Of a DNA stretch of 64,000 bases, positions 17,845 to 26,466 are shown one piece after another. Positions within the stretch are counted from its first letter, which is position 1. The number at the start of each line of letters is the position of its first letter. The stretch covers positions 3,530,001 through 3,594,000 of the forward strand of contig NZ_AP019807.1 in the NCBI RefSeq assembly GCF_007183175.1, given 5' to 3'. Under the pieces are notes generated by a model, which saw only the letters and a program-made list of their open reading frames with translations, did not search any database and was not told the origin of the DNA. This stretch comes from Microbulbifer sp. GL-2 (GTDB taxonomy: Bacteria; Pseudomonadota; Gammaproteobacteria; Pseudomonadales; Cellvibrionaceae). The position numbers and the translations under genes were made by a program.

Positions 17845-18864
17845 ATGTATATCAAAAGCCTCTGGTTGGACAATCAACAGGAAACCAAGCAGCTGTTGTC
17901 TTCTCTGGATAAATATCTGTCTGGGTTTACTCAGCTTCCCGAACTGATTTATATCGTTTCTGCGGGGGAGGTGAATGTACTGCTGGAGCAGCGCGTAGTG
18001 GAGTTTGTTGCACAGTTGGAGGAATCCGGTCACACCATTCACTTTTTAGGTAGCGCCTGTACCAGCTTTCATGCGGCGATTCTCAGTTATTCAAAACGTA
18101 CTGAAAGCGATGCACTGATTGTGAATTTGGAGGTGGGCAAGCTGCGTCAGCAAGAGTGCCTGGATTCCCTCGGTATAGGCATAAAGCCTGGGCAGGACGG
18201 TCTTAATGTGACTACCGGTGTGGCGGTCACATGGATATCAAGAAATTATCATGATCAGAGTATCTGCCAGATTTCCAGTTGTGACATTTTGTCCCAGGCA
18301 CCGTCTTTGAGTGGTGCTCACGATCTTGTAAAAAGCTTAAAGAGAATCATGTCGACTGATTTCAGCGAGTTGAGCAGGATTGTTTCTTTCAATATTGAAT
18401 CTCGCTGGGCTAAAGGGCTACTAAAAGGATTTTCTGTTACAGAGAAAGCTGATTGGCTGCCAAGTATTGAAGAGAATGGCTTACATTACCTCAGTATCAA
18501 ACCGCTTGCTGAAATTAGAAAGTACTTTGTCGGGCGGAACTTTAAGAACCTCTGGCTTATTACCCTCGGTGGAGGGGGGCGAGCTGGTTGCTTAAAGGTT
18601 GTGAGCCCAACAGCAGATCAAGGGAAGTTACTTTCCAGGCTGGTTCACACTGAAACGTTGTCTCTGGAAGATGCCTATTCTGATTTCAGTGAAGCACAGC
18701 ATATCGGCGATACACTTGGGCAGGATTATCTCCCTCATGTACGCGAGGCCTTGAGGTACCCAAAAAGAAAATATAGGGGAAGGCATAATCAAATATTTCA
18801 CTGGGTGCTAAATTCTGGCAGCTGGCGATCCCTCTTAGAGAATCAAGGAGCCAAACATGGGTAG
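17845..18864 (+). CDS. Thiolase-fold (ketosynthase III-like) protein with altered active site
   Basis: A 339-residue KAS III-like protein. FLGSACTSFHAAILSYSKRT puts Cys72 on a nucleophile elbow followed by the helix typical of ketosynthases, and NLWLITLGGGGRAGCLKVV matches the terminal glycine-rich strand of KAS III. The N-terminus is about 40 residues shorter than usual before the cysteine. Where KAS III has HQAN the protein reads IVSFNIESRWAKGLL, so the catalytic His seems replaced by Asn. That would favour transacylation or a non-decarboxylative condensation over normal chain extension. It starts after an AAGGAAAGGG ribosome site and overlaps the next gene by 8 bp. Family by pattern; function inferred. 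Confidence 0.6.
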   Translation: MYIKSLWLDNQQETKQLLSSLDKYLSGFTQLPELIYIVSAGEVNVLLEQRVVEFVAQLEESGHTIHFLGSACTSFHAAILSYSKRTESDALIVNLEVGKLRQQECLDSLGIGIKPGQDGLNVTTGVAVTWISRNYHDQSICQISSCDILSQAPSLSGAHDLVKSLKRIMSTDFSELSRIVSFNIESRWAKGLLKGFSVTEKADWLPSIEENGLHYLSIKPLAEIRKYFVGRNFKNLWLITLGGGGRAGCLKVVSPTADQGKLLSRLVHTETLSLEDAYSDFSEAQHIGDTLGQDYLPHVREALRYPKRKYRGRHNQIFHWVLNSGSWRSLLENQGAKHG

Positions 18865-20704
18865 AAATATCTACAAGGCTGATTTACGGGAATTCAAATT
18901 CCTGATTGAAGACCAGTTCCATCAAGCGCGAACCTTGTTTGATCATCCACTCTATAAAAACTGCTCACCAGAGCTATTAGATGATATTTTGCTGCGCGCA
19001 AAGCAGTTTGCTTATCAGGTTTTAGGACCAGGCTACCAGGAAGCTGATGAACAGAGTTGTCAACTTGTAGATGGCAAGGTTCAACTTCCCGATGTTTTCC
19101 CTGAGATGTGGAGTCGTTTCAAGGAAGAATGGGGTGATATGGCTTCTGTGAATGGTGAGCAAAATAGCAGCCTACCACCTTTTGTTATGCAGATGCTCCT
19201 GGAAATGTTTATGGGGGCCAACCCCAGTTTCATGACCTATGGAGGTTTCTGCCTGCCATCCGCAACTTTGGTAGAAAAATACGGAAGTGATATTCAGAAA
19301 ACTCTGTTCAAGGACAAACTGGCGACTTCTGAGTGGACCTCATGCTTGTGCTTGACTGAACCGCAGGCTGGTAGCGATGTTTCCCTGGTGGAAACCAAAG
19401 CTACCCGCCAAGATGATGGAACATACCTGCTTAGTGGTGAGAAATACCTTATCAGTGCTGGTATGCACGACCTCACGGGTAACACCATCTATTTTGTGAT
19501 GGGCAGGGGTGAGAAAAGCGGATCTGGTACCTATGGTTTATCTTGCTTCATAGTGCCCAAATATTGGGTCGAAAAGGATGGTAGCCTAGGTGATTTCAAT
19601 CATGTCGAGTGTGTATCCCTCGCCGATAAGATGGGGTTCAAAGGCTGTGCCAATACCCATCTGACCTTTGGGAAAAATGGTCAGTGTCGGGCCTACTTGT
19701 TAGGGGATAGAGAGAATGTAGGCCTTTTGCAGTTCCTTACCTTGATGAACCAGGCCAGGATAAGCACAGGTGTTTACGCATTGGGTATGGCTTCCTCTGC
19801 TTACTATAATGCGCTGTCCTATGCCAGTAAGCGCCTACAGGGCAAACGATTCCATGAAAGCTTCAGTTCTACCGCGAGCCGGGTGAATATTGTTGAGCAT
19901 GTTGACGTCCAGCGCATGTTGCTTGAGATGAAATCCAAGGTGGAGGGCTGCAGGGCTTTGATTGCCAAATTGACCCTATCCGAAAGTCTCGTAAAAACTT
20001 TTTCCGGTAATGTCGATAAAAAGTCAGAAATTGCTCATCACCAAGGTCTGATGAATCTTCTGACTCCTGTAGTTAAGGCCTATGTCAGTGATCAGGCCTG
20101 GAGAATTTGTGAGCTGGCAATTCAAACTTGCGGTGGCCAGGGGTACCTTAAGAAACTGGGTATTGAGCAGTATGCTCGTGATATCAAAGTGCTGGCTATC
20201 TGGGAAGGCACCAATTTTATTCAGAGTCAGGATCTTATACGGGATAAGCTTGGACTTGGGAATTCGAGCAAACTCTTCCAGGTGTATAAAACTGAAATTG
20301 ATGAATTTATTGCAAAGGCAACTGACTTTCCGCAGTTTAAAGAGGAATTTGATCGCCTCAAAGAATCCTTTGGGCATTTAGAGGTAGCCCTTAAGGCTGT
20401 GCATGTCTGGGTGCGGACCAAAGAGATGTTCAAAATTCCCGCATACAGCACTCGTATTTTGCACATGATGGGAGATATCACCCTGGCCTGGTTATTGCTT
20501 GAAGCTGCTTGCGCCGCCTCCAGTAAATTGAGTGAAGTCTGTACGGATAAAGCCTTTTATGAATCTAAAATACTCAGTGCCAGATTCTTTATTCATAATG
20601 AGCTGCCTAGAACCAAATTTGTACTCGAGGTGATCCAGGATCCAGGCTCTTTCTGCGAGGTCGAGTCTCCGATTTGGGCCTCTCTGCTGAGTGATGTGGA
20701 GTAA
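18857..20704 (+). CDS. Acyl-CoA dehydrogenase, large DmdC-type, acting in the biosynthetic operon
   Basis: A 615-residue flavoprotein of the long acyl-CoA dehydrogenase class (DmdC/FadE-like, about 600 residues). CLTEPQAGSDVSLVETKA near residues 166-183 is the flavin/substrate loop, TCGGQGYLKKLGIEQYARD near 420 contacts FAD, and WEGTNFIQSQDLIRDK holds the catalytic Glu. All key residues are present. AAGGAG precedes ATG 18857, which lies inside the end of the upstream gene. In a carrier-protein pathway such an enzyme would desaturate an acyl- or aminoacyl-S-ACP, as PltE, PigA and Bmp3 do with prolyl-S-carrier, though those are about 400 residues. The substrate is inference. Confidence 0.9.
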   Translation: MGRNIYKADLREFKFLIEDQFHQARTLFDHPLYKNCSPELLDDILLRAKQFAYQVLGPGYQEADEQSCQLVDGKVQLPDVFPEMWSRFKEEWGDMASVNGEQNSSLPPFVMQMLLEMFMGANPSFMTYGGFCLPSATLVEKYGSDIQKTLFKDKLATSEWTSCLCLTEPQAGSDVSLVETKATRQDDGTYLLSGEKYLISAGMHDLTGNTIYFVMGRGEKSGSGTYGLSCFIVPKYWVEKDGSLGDFNHVECVSLADKMGFKGCANTHLTFGKNGQCRAYLLGDRENVGLLQFLTLMNQARISTGVYALGMASSAYYNALSYASKRLQGKRFHESFSSTASRVNIVEHVDVQRMLLEMKSKVEGCRALIAKLTLSESLVKTFSGNVDKKSEIAHHQGLMNLLTPVVKAYVSDQAWRICELAIQTCGGQGYLKKLGIEQYARDIKVLAIWEGTNFIQSQDLIRDKLGLGNSSKLFQVYKTEIDEFIAKATDFPQFKEEFDRLKESFGHLEVALKAVHVWVRTKEMFKIPAYSTRILHMMGDITLAWLLLEAACAASSKLSEVCTDKAFYESKILSARFFIHNELPRTKFVLEVIQDPGSFCEVESPIWASLLSDVE

Positions 20705-20709
20705 CCATT

Positions 20710-22677
20710 ATGAGCCCAGTTCAACAACTAGAAAAAGAATACGATATTGTCATTATCGGTGGCGGTTGGGCCGGTTTGACCCTGGCCAGGCAAATAAGGT
20801 TAGGTAACCAGAAAACCTCAATCCTAGTTGTCGAGGCCAGTGAGGATTTCCGGGGGAAAGTTGGTGAAGCTACTGTCGAGATGACAGGCCACTACTTTAT
20901 GAAACAACTAGGCCTTGTTAATTACCTATACCGTAATCACCTGCCTAAAAATGGCCTGCGTTTTTTCTATGATAATCCTGATCATAGCTTGTCACTTACG
21001 GAGATGAGTGAGCACGGGACAACCAGCATACCGCCACACCCCGCCTTCCAGCTCGACAGAGCCCGCCTGGAGGCGGACCTCGTTGATATGAACCGTGAAC
21101 ACGGTATTGAAGTCGTCATGGGAGTGAAGGCCAAGTCTCTGAATATTGAACCAGTGGACAAACGGCATTCTGTGCAGCTGCACGCAGGGGATTACAGATC
21201 AGAAATCACTGCCCGTTGGTTGGTGGACTGTAGTGGCCGTAGCCGTTTTGCCAAGAAACACAAGAAACTGACCCGTCAGGAAAATGTGCCTGAACACTTC
21301 TCTGCTTGGGGGCGTTTTAAGAACATCCGGGATATTGATTCCATGGGGGATGAGGCCTGGAGAAAACGGGCATTTGGCCGCTTCCTCTCCACCAATCATT
21401 TTGCGGGAGATGGGTACTGGGTGTGGTTTATCCCCCTGAGTGGTGGCTATACCAGCGTCGGTATTGTTGGTGAAAAAAGTAAGTTCGACAAGCCTCCCAC
21501 CAAGCGCGACAGCTTCCTGAAGTTTTTAATGGAGTATCGGGCAATTTCGGAATTGCTGGAAGGTTCTGAGCTTATTGATTTTGAGGCCTGGGGCCAGCTT
21601 GCCTATCGTGCAGATGAATTTATTTTCCCTGATCGATGGGCAACCTCAGGTTTTGCTTCGATGTTTCTGGATCCGCTATTTAGTGGTGGTGGAGATATGA
21701 TTGCTTTATTTAATGATCATATTGCTAAATACATCCTTATGGATCTCGATGAATCTGATAGGGATAAAGCTCAGCAAGTACTGGATCAGCAATTACCGAT
21801 CGCGAACCAGACAGTAAAGGAGTTTTATCAGGGGCTCTATGCGCATGTGGCTAATGTGTATCCCGTTATTGATTCCGCAGAACTGTGTTCGCCCCTACTG
21901 GCTTATAATACTGCAGCCTATTTCCTGGAAATTGCTTGGGATTATATGTCCGGAAATTACCTGAATCAGGAATACTGGTCACGCAAGAGTTACCTGCGCC
22001 GTGGCTACATGGCATTGGAGATAATACTGCAAAGACAGCTGATCGATACCGCGGAAGTACTTAAGTCTGAAGGCCGCTATCATCGAAGAAATGATGAGGG
22101 TTTTTTCGAGTCCGGGGCAGATCACTATAAATACTTTGTTTACTTGATGGGCAGCAGTGGCCGGGATGGGTGGCGTATTGATCTAAGGGTAAAGCTTTGG
22201 GTCGAAATGTTCCTAAAAGTTATTGAAGCCAGATTGGATTTGCCAATGCTCGCTAACAGAATGGTCGTACAGCAGAGCATTCTGTTACCAGACCTTCTTG
22301 GAAAACCCGACCTGAACGCAGGGGACAAAAGCTGGCTTCTGGATAAGATCTCGGAAAAATTATCTGAAATGCTCTCTGAAGAAACTGAATCTCCAGTCCA
22401 GGCTAAGGTGACAGAGGATTCCTTTCACACTGATGTTGTGGAAGTCATGGATCCATCAGGTGACCTTGTTAAAGATGAGCTTGGTAAACTCGCTAAGAAA
22501 GCCAAGTCACTCTGGATGCAGACCCAGGAGTATATCGCCATGCCGGGTATGGTACCGGTATTTCTGGCGTTTGCACGTAGCCAGCCCGATAGCATTATGG
22601 AATCTGTTATAGACCAGAGAAAAGTGCAGGGCATGGATCACCAAGCCTCTGAAAGTCGTATTGTGGAGGCTTTGTGA
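20710..22677 (+). CDS. Flavin-dependent halogenase-like enzyme with long C-terminal extension
   Basis: A 655-residue FAD-binding protein of the tryptophan-halogenase family. The nucleotide-binding IIGGGWAGLTLARQI is at residues 15-29; the GKVGEATVEMTGHYFMKQLG stretch at 49-68 matches the GES/GEAT region; LPKNGLRFF carries Lys80 at the position where the catalytic lysine is expected; and WVWFIP at 237-242 fits the diagnostic WxWxIP motif. FLDPLFSGGGDMI near 320 is the second FAD motif. Known carrier-protein halogenases are 400-550 residues, so about 150 residues at the end (acidic, SETES-rich, then a helical tail) are extra. It overlaps the next gene as GTGA. Halogenase rather than plain monooxygenase is supported by the WxWxIP motif but not proven. 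Confidence 0.8.
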   Translation: MSPVQQLEKEYDIVIIGGGWAGLTLARQIRLGNQKTSILVVEASEDFRGKVGEATVEMTGHYFMKQLGLVNYLYRNHLPKNGLRFFYDNPDHSLSLTEMSEHGTTSIPPHPAFQLDRARLEADLVDMNREHGIEVVMGVKAKSLNIEPVDKRHSVQLHAGDYRSEITARWLVDCSGRSRFAKKHKKLTRQENVPEHFSAWGRFKNIRDIDSMGDEAWRKRAFGRFLSTNHFAGDGYWVWFIPLSGGYTSVGIVGEKSKFDKPPTKRDSFLKFLMEYRAISELLEGSELIDFEAWGQLAYRADEFIFPDRWATSGFASMFLDPLFSGGGDMIALFNDHIAKYILMDLDESDRDKAQQVLDQQLPIANQTVKEFYQGLYAHVANVYPVIDSAELCSPLLAYNTAAYFLEIAWDYMSGNYLNQEYWSRKSYLRRGYMALEIILQRQLIDTAEVLKSEGRYHRRNDEGFFESGADHYKYFVYLMGSSGRDGWRIDLRVKLWVEMFLKVIEARLDLPMLANRMVVQQSILLPDLLGKPDLNAGDKSWLLDKISEKLSEMLSEETESPVQAKVTEDSFHTDVVEVMDPSGDLVKDELGKLAKKAKSLWMQTQEYIAMPGMVPVFLAFARSQPDSIMESVIDQRKVQGMDHQASESRIVEAL

Positions 22678-23588
22678 TTCAGGAGTTTTTAAAGGCCAGG
22701 GATGGTAAGAGCCTGGCATTTCGTTGGTTACCTTCAGATGACATTGAGACGGCACTAATTTGTATGCATGGCAGTACTTTTAGTAGCCAATGGTATCTGA
22801 TGTTTGGGCGCATGTTGCACAGGCAGGGTATAACCATCTGCCTGCCCGATTGGCGTGGGCATGGCAAGAGTGAAGGTCGTCCTGGTGATCTGGATTACCC
22901 AGATCAGTTACAAGATGATTTGCACGATTTAATTACCCATCTCAAGGAGAGGGGAGTTAAACGTTTTATACTCGGTGGTCACAGCGCCGGCTCCCTCGCG
23001 TCTTTGCGATATCTTGGAATTTATGGTACTGACGGCATAATGGGTTTTTTCGCAATTGCTCCGCCATTGACCCAGGCCGAGGAGACCAGGAAGTATGATA
23101 TCGCCACATCGGGACTAGAGTACTTTATTCGTTATTTCCGCAAAAGACGGCACACTCGGCCAATGGCTGGGCCTGAACAGCAAAACTTACCAAGAATAAA
23201 TCTTTGGAAATACTGGCTGGCTATGATTTTTCCTGTGTTCAGGAAACTGCCTGTGTTGAGTTTTCCTCCGGTTGGATCCGCTGCAGGAAATCAGGGTAGG
23301 GTGCTTGACTGCAGTTTTAACTTACTCAGCGCCTACACTATCAAGAGATATACCGATCTGTTTGCCAGCCTCGATATTCCATGTCATATCACTGTGGGTG
23401 AGAATGATGAAGTGGTCGATGCTCATATCCTATATACGGTGATGAATTGGTATATCTCCCCCCAAGTTGAGTCTTACCTGACTGAGATTCCCAAAGCTAC
23501 GCATATGTCGGCCATCTCGGCCTCGGTTAAGCCAATTTCTGCCTGGCTGGATAAGCTGGTAGTACGTCAGTTGGAGACGAATCTGTGA
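22674..23588 (+). CDS. Alpha/beta hydrolase (thioesterase/acyltransferase-like)
   Basis: A 304-residue alpha/beta-hydrolase. The nucleophile elbow GGHSAGSL places Ser104; the oxyanion region ICMHGSTFSS is near residue 25; the acid is likely in VGENDEVVD and the base in KATHMSAI near the C-terminus. GTG 22674 overlaps the halogenase TGA, with GGAGG four bases upstream. In carrier-protein pathways such stand-alone hydrolases release or edit the thioester, and exosortase-A loci also carry related hydrolases. It lacks a signal peptide and acts in the cytoplasm. Lipase-like action on another ester cannot be excluded. Confidence 0.85.
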   Translation: MIQEFLKARDGKSLAFRWLPSDDIETALICMHGSTFSSQWYLMFGRMLHRQGITICLPDWRGHGKSEGRPGDLDYPDQLQDDLHDLITHLKERGVKRFILGGHSAGSLASLRYLGIYGTDGIMGFFAIAPPLTQAEETRKYDIATSGLEYFIRYFRKRRHTRPMAGPEQQNLPRINLWKYWLAMIFPVFRKLPVLSFPPVGSAAGNQGRVLDCSFNLLSAYTIKRYTDLFASLDIPCHITVGENDEVVDAHILYTVMNWYISPQVESYLTEIPKATHMSAISASVKPISAWLDKLVVRQLETNL

Positions 23589-24715
23589 AACAGATAGTTT
23601 ACGACATCCCCGGTGTAAAGTCGGTAACACTGGCAGTGGGTGCTGAGTTCTCCATTATGGATGTTTACCCGGCTGAAAACGAAAATTTAGAACCTTATTC
23701 GGCTCTTGGCCATGAAGGGGTCATCCAGCGAAGTGACCGCACCAGCTTTCATATTCGGCTTGGTAAATCATTCTGCTTGCCCCTGTATTACTATCTGGCA
23801 AATGGACAGCTTTTTGTAGGGAAGAACCTGTCTTCTTTTTTGGCGATTGGTGCTGATCAAGTTGATCCCCTCTATTTAATTGAGCTGGAATACTTCGGCT
23901 TCCCCACAAATAGAAAAAGCTTTCTGAAAGATGTCAGTATGCTTTATCCTGGTGATGAGGTGATGCTCAACGCTGAAGAGCTGATTTGGCTGGAGGATAC
24001 CTTACCAAAACAACCGGGCTTGCAGGCATCGTTGGTAAAAGCTCAGGAGAGAGGGGGAGAAATATACAATCTCCTGCCTAAAATGGCCGCAAGTTTGTTT
24101 TCCCCCTTCGATCACGTGTTCTTTGTGGAAATATCCAGAAAGATACATGCCTGTGAAGGCCCTGTACTAGAAATCTGTAAGGACAGCTTGCCGAAGAATT
24201 TTGGGTTTGATATGGATAGGGCAAGAATCTTTAATGGGGCCCATAAATCCAAAATGGTTGAAGGAATTAACCTGGAAGAATACGCAAACCAGACAACAGG
24301 AGTTCTAAAATCCAGCTGGGAGGTTTCAGGGGGTACTCAAACCATGGGGTCGTATCTCGCAGAGAATTTTTATTATCCTTTTATTATGTTTCAGCTAAGC
24401 ATATTAGCTGCTGAGGCAGGTAAGGAAATCAGGATTGTTAATTCGGAGAATCTGGAATTCGACTCAGCTCCAGCTTTTACTATGGATGATGAACCAATAG
24501 TAAATGTTTATGAGTCTTTTCAGAGGGTGTTTTTTTATGGAAATCAGTGGCTTTCACGTGTCTGGTTTTTTATTCCACCCATGATTAGTGCCAAGATTAT
24601 TAAACGGCAACAGGAATATTCCGAGGGTGAGCAGCATATATGTATATATGCATTGACCCTGGATTATTTGTTGCGATTCTATCCTTTGAAAGTTGGTAAT
24701 GTTACTGGAGATTAG
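23585..24715 (+). CDS. Asparagine-synthetase-like protein, apparently degenerate
   Basis: A 376-residue protein. LPLYYYLANGQLFVGKNLSS (about residues 61-80) and FLKDVSMLYPGDEVML near 115-130 match the end of the glutamine amidotransferase domain of AsnB-type enzymes (PLYYY..dG.l.faSe, then a LxPG loop). The N-terminal nucleophile Cys2 is absent (it begins MKQI), and the ATP-pyrophosphatase loop SGGxDS is not found at the expected place; only VSGGTQTMGS near 252 is faintly similar. It may be an inactive scaffold, or use another chemistry like beta-lactam or lasso cyclases. The start GTG overlaps the hydrolase TGA, with GGAG upstream. It lies directly before the carrier-protein gene. Confidence 0.5.
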   Translation: MKQIVYDIPGVKSVTLAVGAEFSIMDVYPAENENLEPYSALGHEGVIQRSDRTSFHIRLGKSFCLPLYYYLANGQLFVGKNLSSFLAIGADQVDPLYLIELEYFGFPTNRKSFLKDVSMLYPGDEVMLNAEELIWLEDTLPKQPGLQASLVKAQERGGEIYNLLPKMAASLFSPFDHVFFVEISRKIHACEGPVLEICKDSLPKNFGFDMDRARIFNGAHKSKMVEGINLEEYANQTTGVLKSSWEVSGGTQTMGSYLAENFYYPFIMFQLSILAAEAGKEIRIVNSENLEFDSAPAFTMDDEPIVNVYESFQRVFFYGNQWLSRVWFFIPPMISAKIIKRQQEYSEGEQHICIYALTLDYLLRFYPLKVGNVTGD

Positions 24716-24717
24716 GT

Positions 24718-24972
24718 ATGTCTACAGCAGTCGTAGAGAGCAAAGTGCAGGAACTCTGTGAGCAGATAGCTCTTATGCTGAATGTTGATTCCGTCGATGC
24801 GGATACTCCTATCGCTGAGTTGGGTGTCGATTCACTCAATATCGTTGAAGTGATACTAATTTGTGAGCAGCTATATCCAGGGGTTATGAGTCCTGAGAAT
24901 CTGGTGTTTGATGAGCACACCACACTGAAAGAAATGGATAACCAGTTACTTGAGAATACGGTCGAGATGTAA
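24718..24972 (+). CDS. Free-standing acyl/peptidyl carrier protein
   Basis: An 84-residue carrier protein with the phosphopantetheine attachment motif LGVDSLNIVEV; the modified serine is Ser39. Length, acidity and four-helix pattern are typical of ACP. It begins two bases after the preceding stop and is the last enzyme-type gene before the export genes. It is presumably the carrier on which the AMP ligase (12681), dehydrogenase (18857) and halogenase (20710) work. No phosphopantetheinyl transferase is in the window, so activation must come from elsewhere in the genome. Confidence 0.92.
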   Translation: MSTAVVESKVQELCEQIALMLNVDSVDADTPIAELGVDSLNIVEVILICEQLYPGVMSPENLVFDEHTTLKEMDNQLLENTVEM

Positions 24973-24994
24973 ACCACTTTTTAGGGAGTCGCTC

Positions 24995-25732
24995 ATGTTT
25001 AAGAAAGCGCTAACAATTCTAATAAGCAGCCTTTTTATCGGAAATATTGTTGCCTGGTTTTCAGGGGCAGCTCCCATTGATTTTAAAAAGGTCGCCTATA
25101 GCCAATCGGAAACTGAACAGTTGAATTTCCTGAAAGCTGAGCTTCAACAGGATCAATCTGATACTGAGTTGATGTTGCAACTGGGTCAATTGTACAGTTA
25201 TCACAATGAGATAGAGCAAGCGGATGACTTGTTGGGTACCGCCTTTCAAGAAGACCCTGACAATATGCTGGTTAAAGCAGCCTACTTTTCCAACGAGGGA
25301 AAAATGGCTGGAGCCATGTTTGATCCTGCCATGGGGATCTACAAACTCTACCGTCTGCGTCACGCTATGAGTCAAGTGGACGAAGCTGCAGTACAAGCCA
25401 GTTCCGATTTCAATGTACGCCTGGTTCGCCTACTGACTTTTTCCTTTGTCGGTGAAATTAGTGGCCATTTTGACCGGGTTTTTGAAGATGAAGAATGGTT
25501 TAACACGCTAATTGATGAAGATCCCAAGGCTTTACCTGCTGAAATCCGGCAATTGGTGTACCTTGCTCTTGCCAATGCCTATCGAATCAAGGGACTGGGT
25601 GAAGATAGTACAGAACTTAATATAGCCTCCGACTATTATCAGAAGGCGAAAAATCTGGCTGACTGCCCCTCGACTATGCAGGATGCCTGCGAGCAGTTAA
25701 GCAAATTGGTAGTTACTTTGGGCGAAGCCTGA
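24995..25732 (+). CDS. Membrane-anchored or periplasmic TPR-like protein of the export module
   Basis: A 245-residue protein with an N-terminal hydrophobic segment (ALTILISSLFIGNIVAWFSGA) that is a signal peptide or anchor, followed by helical tetratricopeptide-like repeats (LMLQLGQLYSYHNEIEQADD; LVYLALANAYRIKGLG; ASDYYQKAKNLA). AGGGAG precedes ATG 24995, so a longer frame starting inside the carrier-protein gene is rejected. The stop overlaps the ABC ATPase start by one base. Proteins of this shape accompany ABC or MMPL exporters in lipid and pigment clusters; here it probably helps the transporter in the periplasm. No specific family recognised. Confidence 0.7.
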   Translation: MFKKALTILISSLFIGNIVAWFSGAAPIDFKKVAYSQSETEQLNFLKAELQQDQSDTELMLQLGQLYSYHNEIEQADDLLGTAFQEDPDNMLVKAAYFSNEGKMAGAMFDPAMGIYKLYRLRHAMSQVDEAAVQASSDFNVRLVRLLTFSFVGEISGHFDRVFEDEEWFNTLIDEDPKALPAEIRQLVYLALANAYRIKGLGEDSTELNIASDYYQKAKNLADCPSTMQDACEQLSKLVVTLGEA

Positions 25733-26466
25733 TGTTGGTTGAACTGAATAGTGTATCAAAGCGTTACGCGATGGGTGATATTTGGGTGGATGCACTCAAG
25801 GATGTCACCCTCTCCCTGGAGAAAGGCGAATTCTTAGCTGTAAAGGGGCCGAGTGGTAGTGGTAAGAGTACCTTGCTGAATATTTTGTCCGCACTTGATC
25901 AATGTGATTCCGGCACTGTTCAGGTTGGGGGGGTTAACGTTGGGGAGTTGAGTGAACACAAGCGTTCGAAGTTCCGTAATCGGCATATCGGCATTGTGTT
26001 TCAGTCCTTTAACTTGATACCGGTACTGACTGCTTTGGAAAATGTAATGTACCCGCTGACACTTAGAGGTGTGAAGGAAGCGAAACCGAGGGCCCTACAA
26101 GCGTTAAAAGATGTAGATCTCGAGAGACAGATCAACCAGAGGCCTACACAGTTATCTGGTGGACAGATGCAAAGGGTAGCTATAGCTCGGGCGATTGTTA
26201 CACGGCCCGACATCGTGCTGGCTGATGAACCCACGGCAAATCTGGATTCGAAAACCTCTGAGAATATTATGGCGCTGATTCAGAAACTGAACAAAGAGCA
26301 GGATGTTACTTTCGTTATCTCCACACACGACGACTATGTTACTAGCCAGGCTACCAGAGTTATTACTATTTTGGATGGAAAGTTGGTGAATGACAGCCTT
26401 GTAGCAGATATGCAATTCAAGAAGCGTACAAAAGCCGGTATTGCTGAATCGGGAGTAGGGGCATGA
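25732..26466 (+). CDS. ABC transporter ATP-binding protein, MacB/LolD family
   Basis: A 244-residue ATPase with complete motifs: Walker A GPSGSGKST near residues 39-47, Q-loop VFQSFNLIPVL, signature LSGGQMQR near 140, Walker B IVLADEPTA and the switch ISTHD. The sequence is typical of LolD/MacB/FtsE ATPases that power FtsX-type permeases for extraction or extrusion of substrates at the periplasmic face. It pairs with the permease at 27170, with the small exported protein at 26463 between them. Four-base overlap with the next gene. Confidence 0.95.
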   Translation: MLVELNSVSKRYAMGDIWVDALKDVTLSLEKGEFLAVKGPSGSGKSTLLNILSALDQCDSGTVQVGGVNVGELSEHKRSKFRNRHIGIVFQSFNLIPVLTALENVMYPLTLRGVKEAKPRALQALKDVDLERQINQRPTQLSGGQMQRVAIARAIVTRPDIVLADEPTANLDSKTSENIMALIQKLNKEQDVTFVISTHDDYVTSQATRVITILDGKLVNDSLVADMQFKKRTKAGIAESGVGA

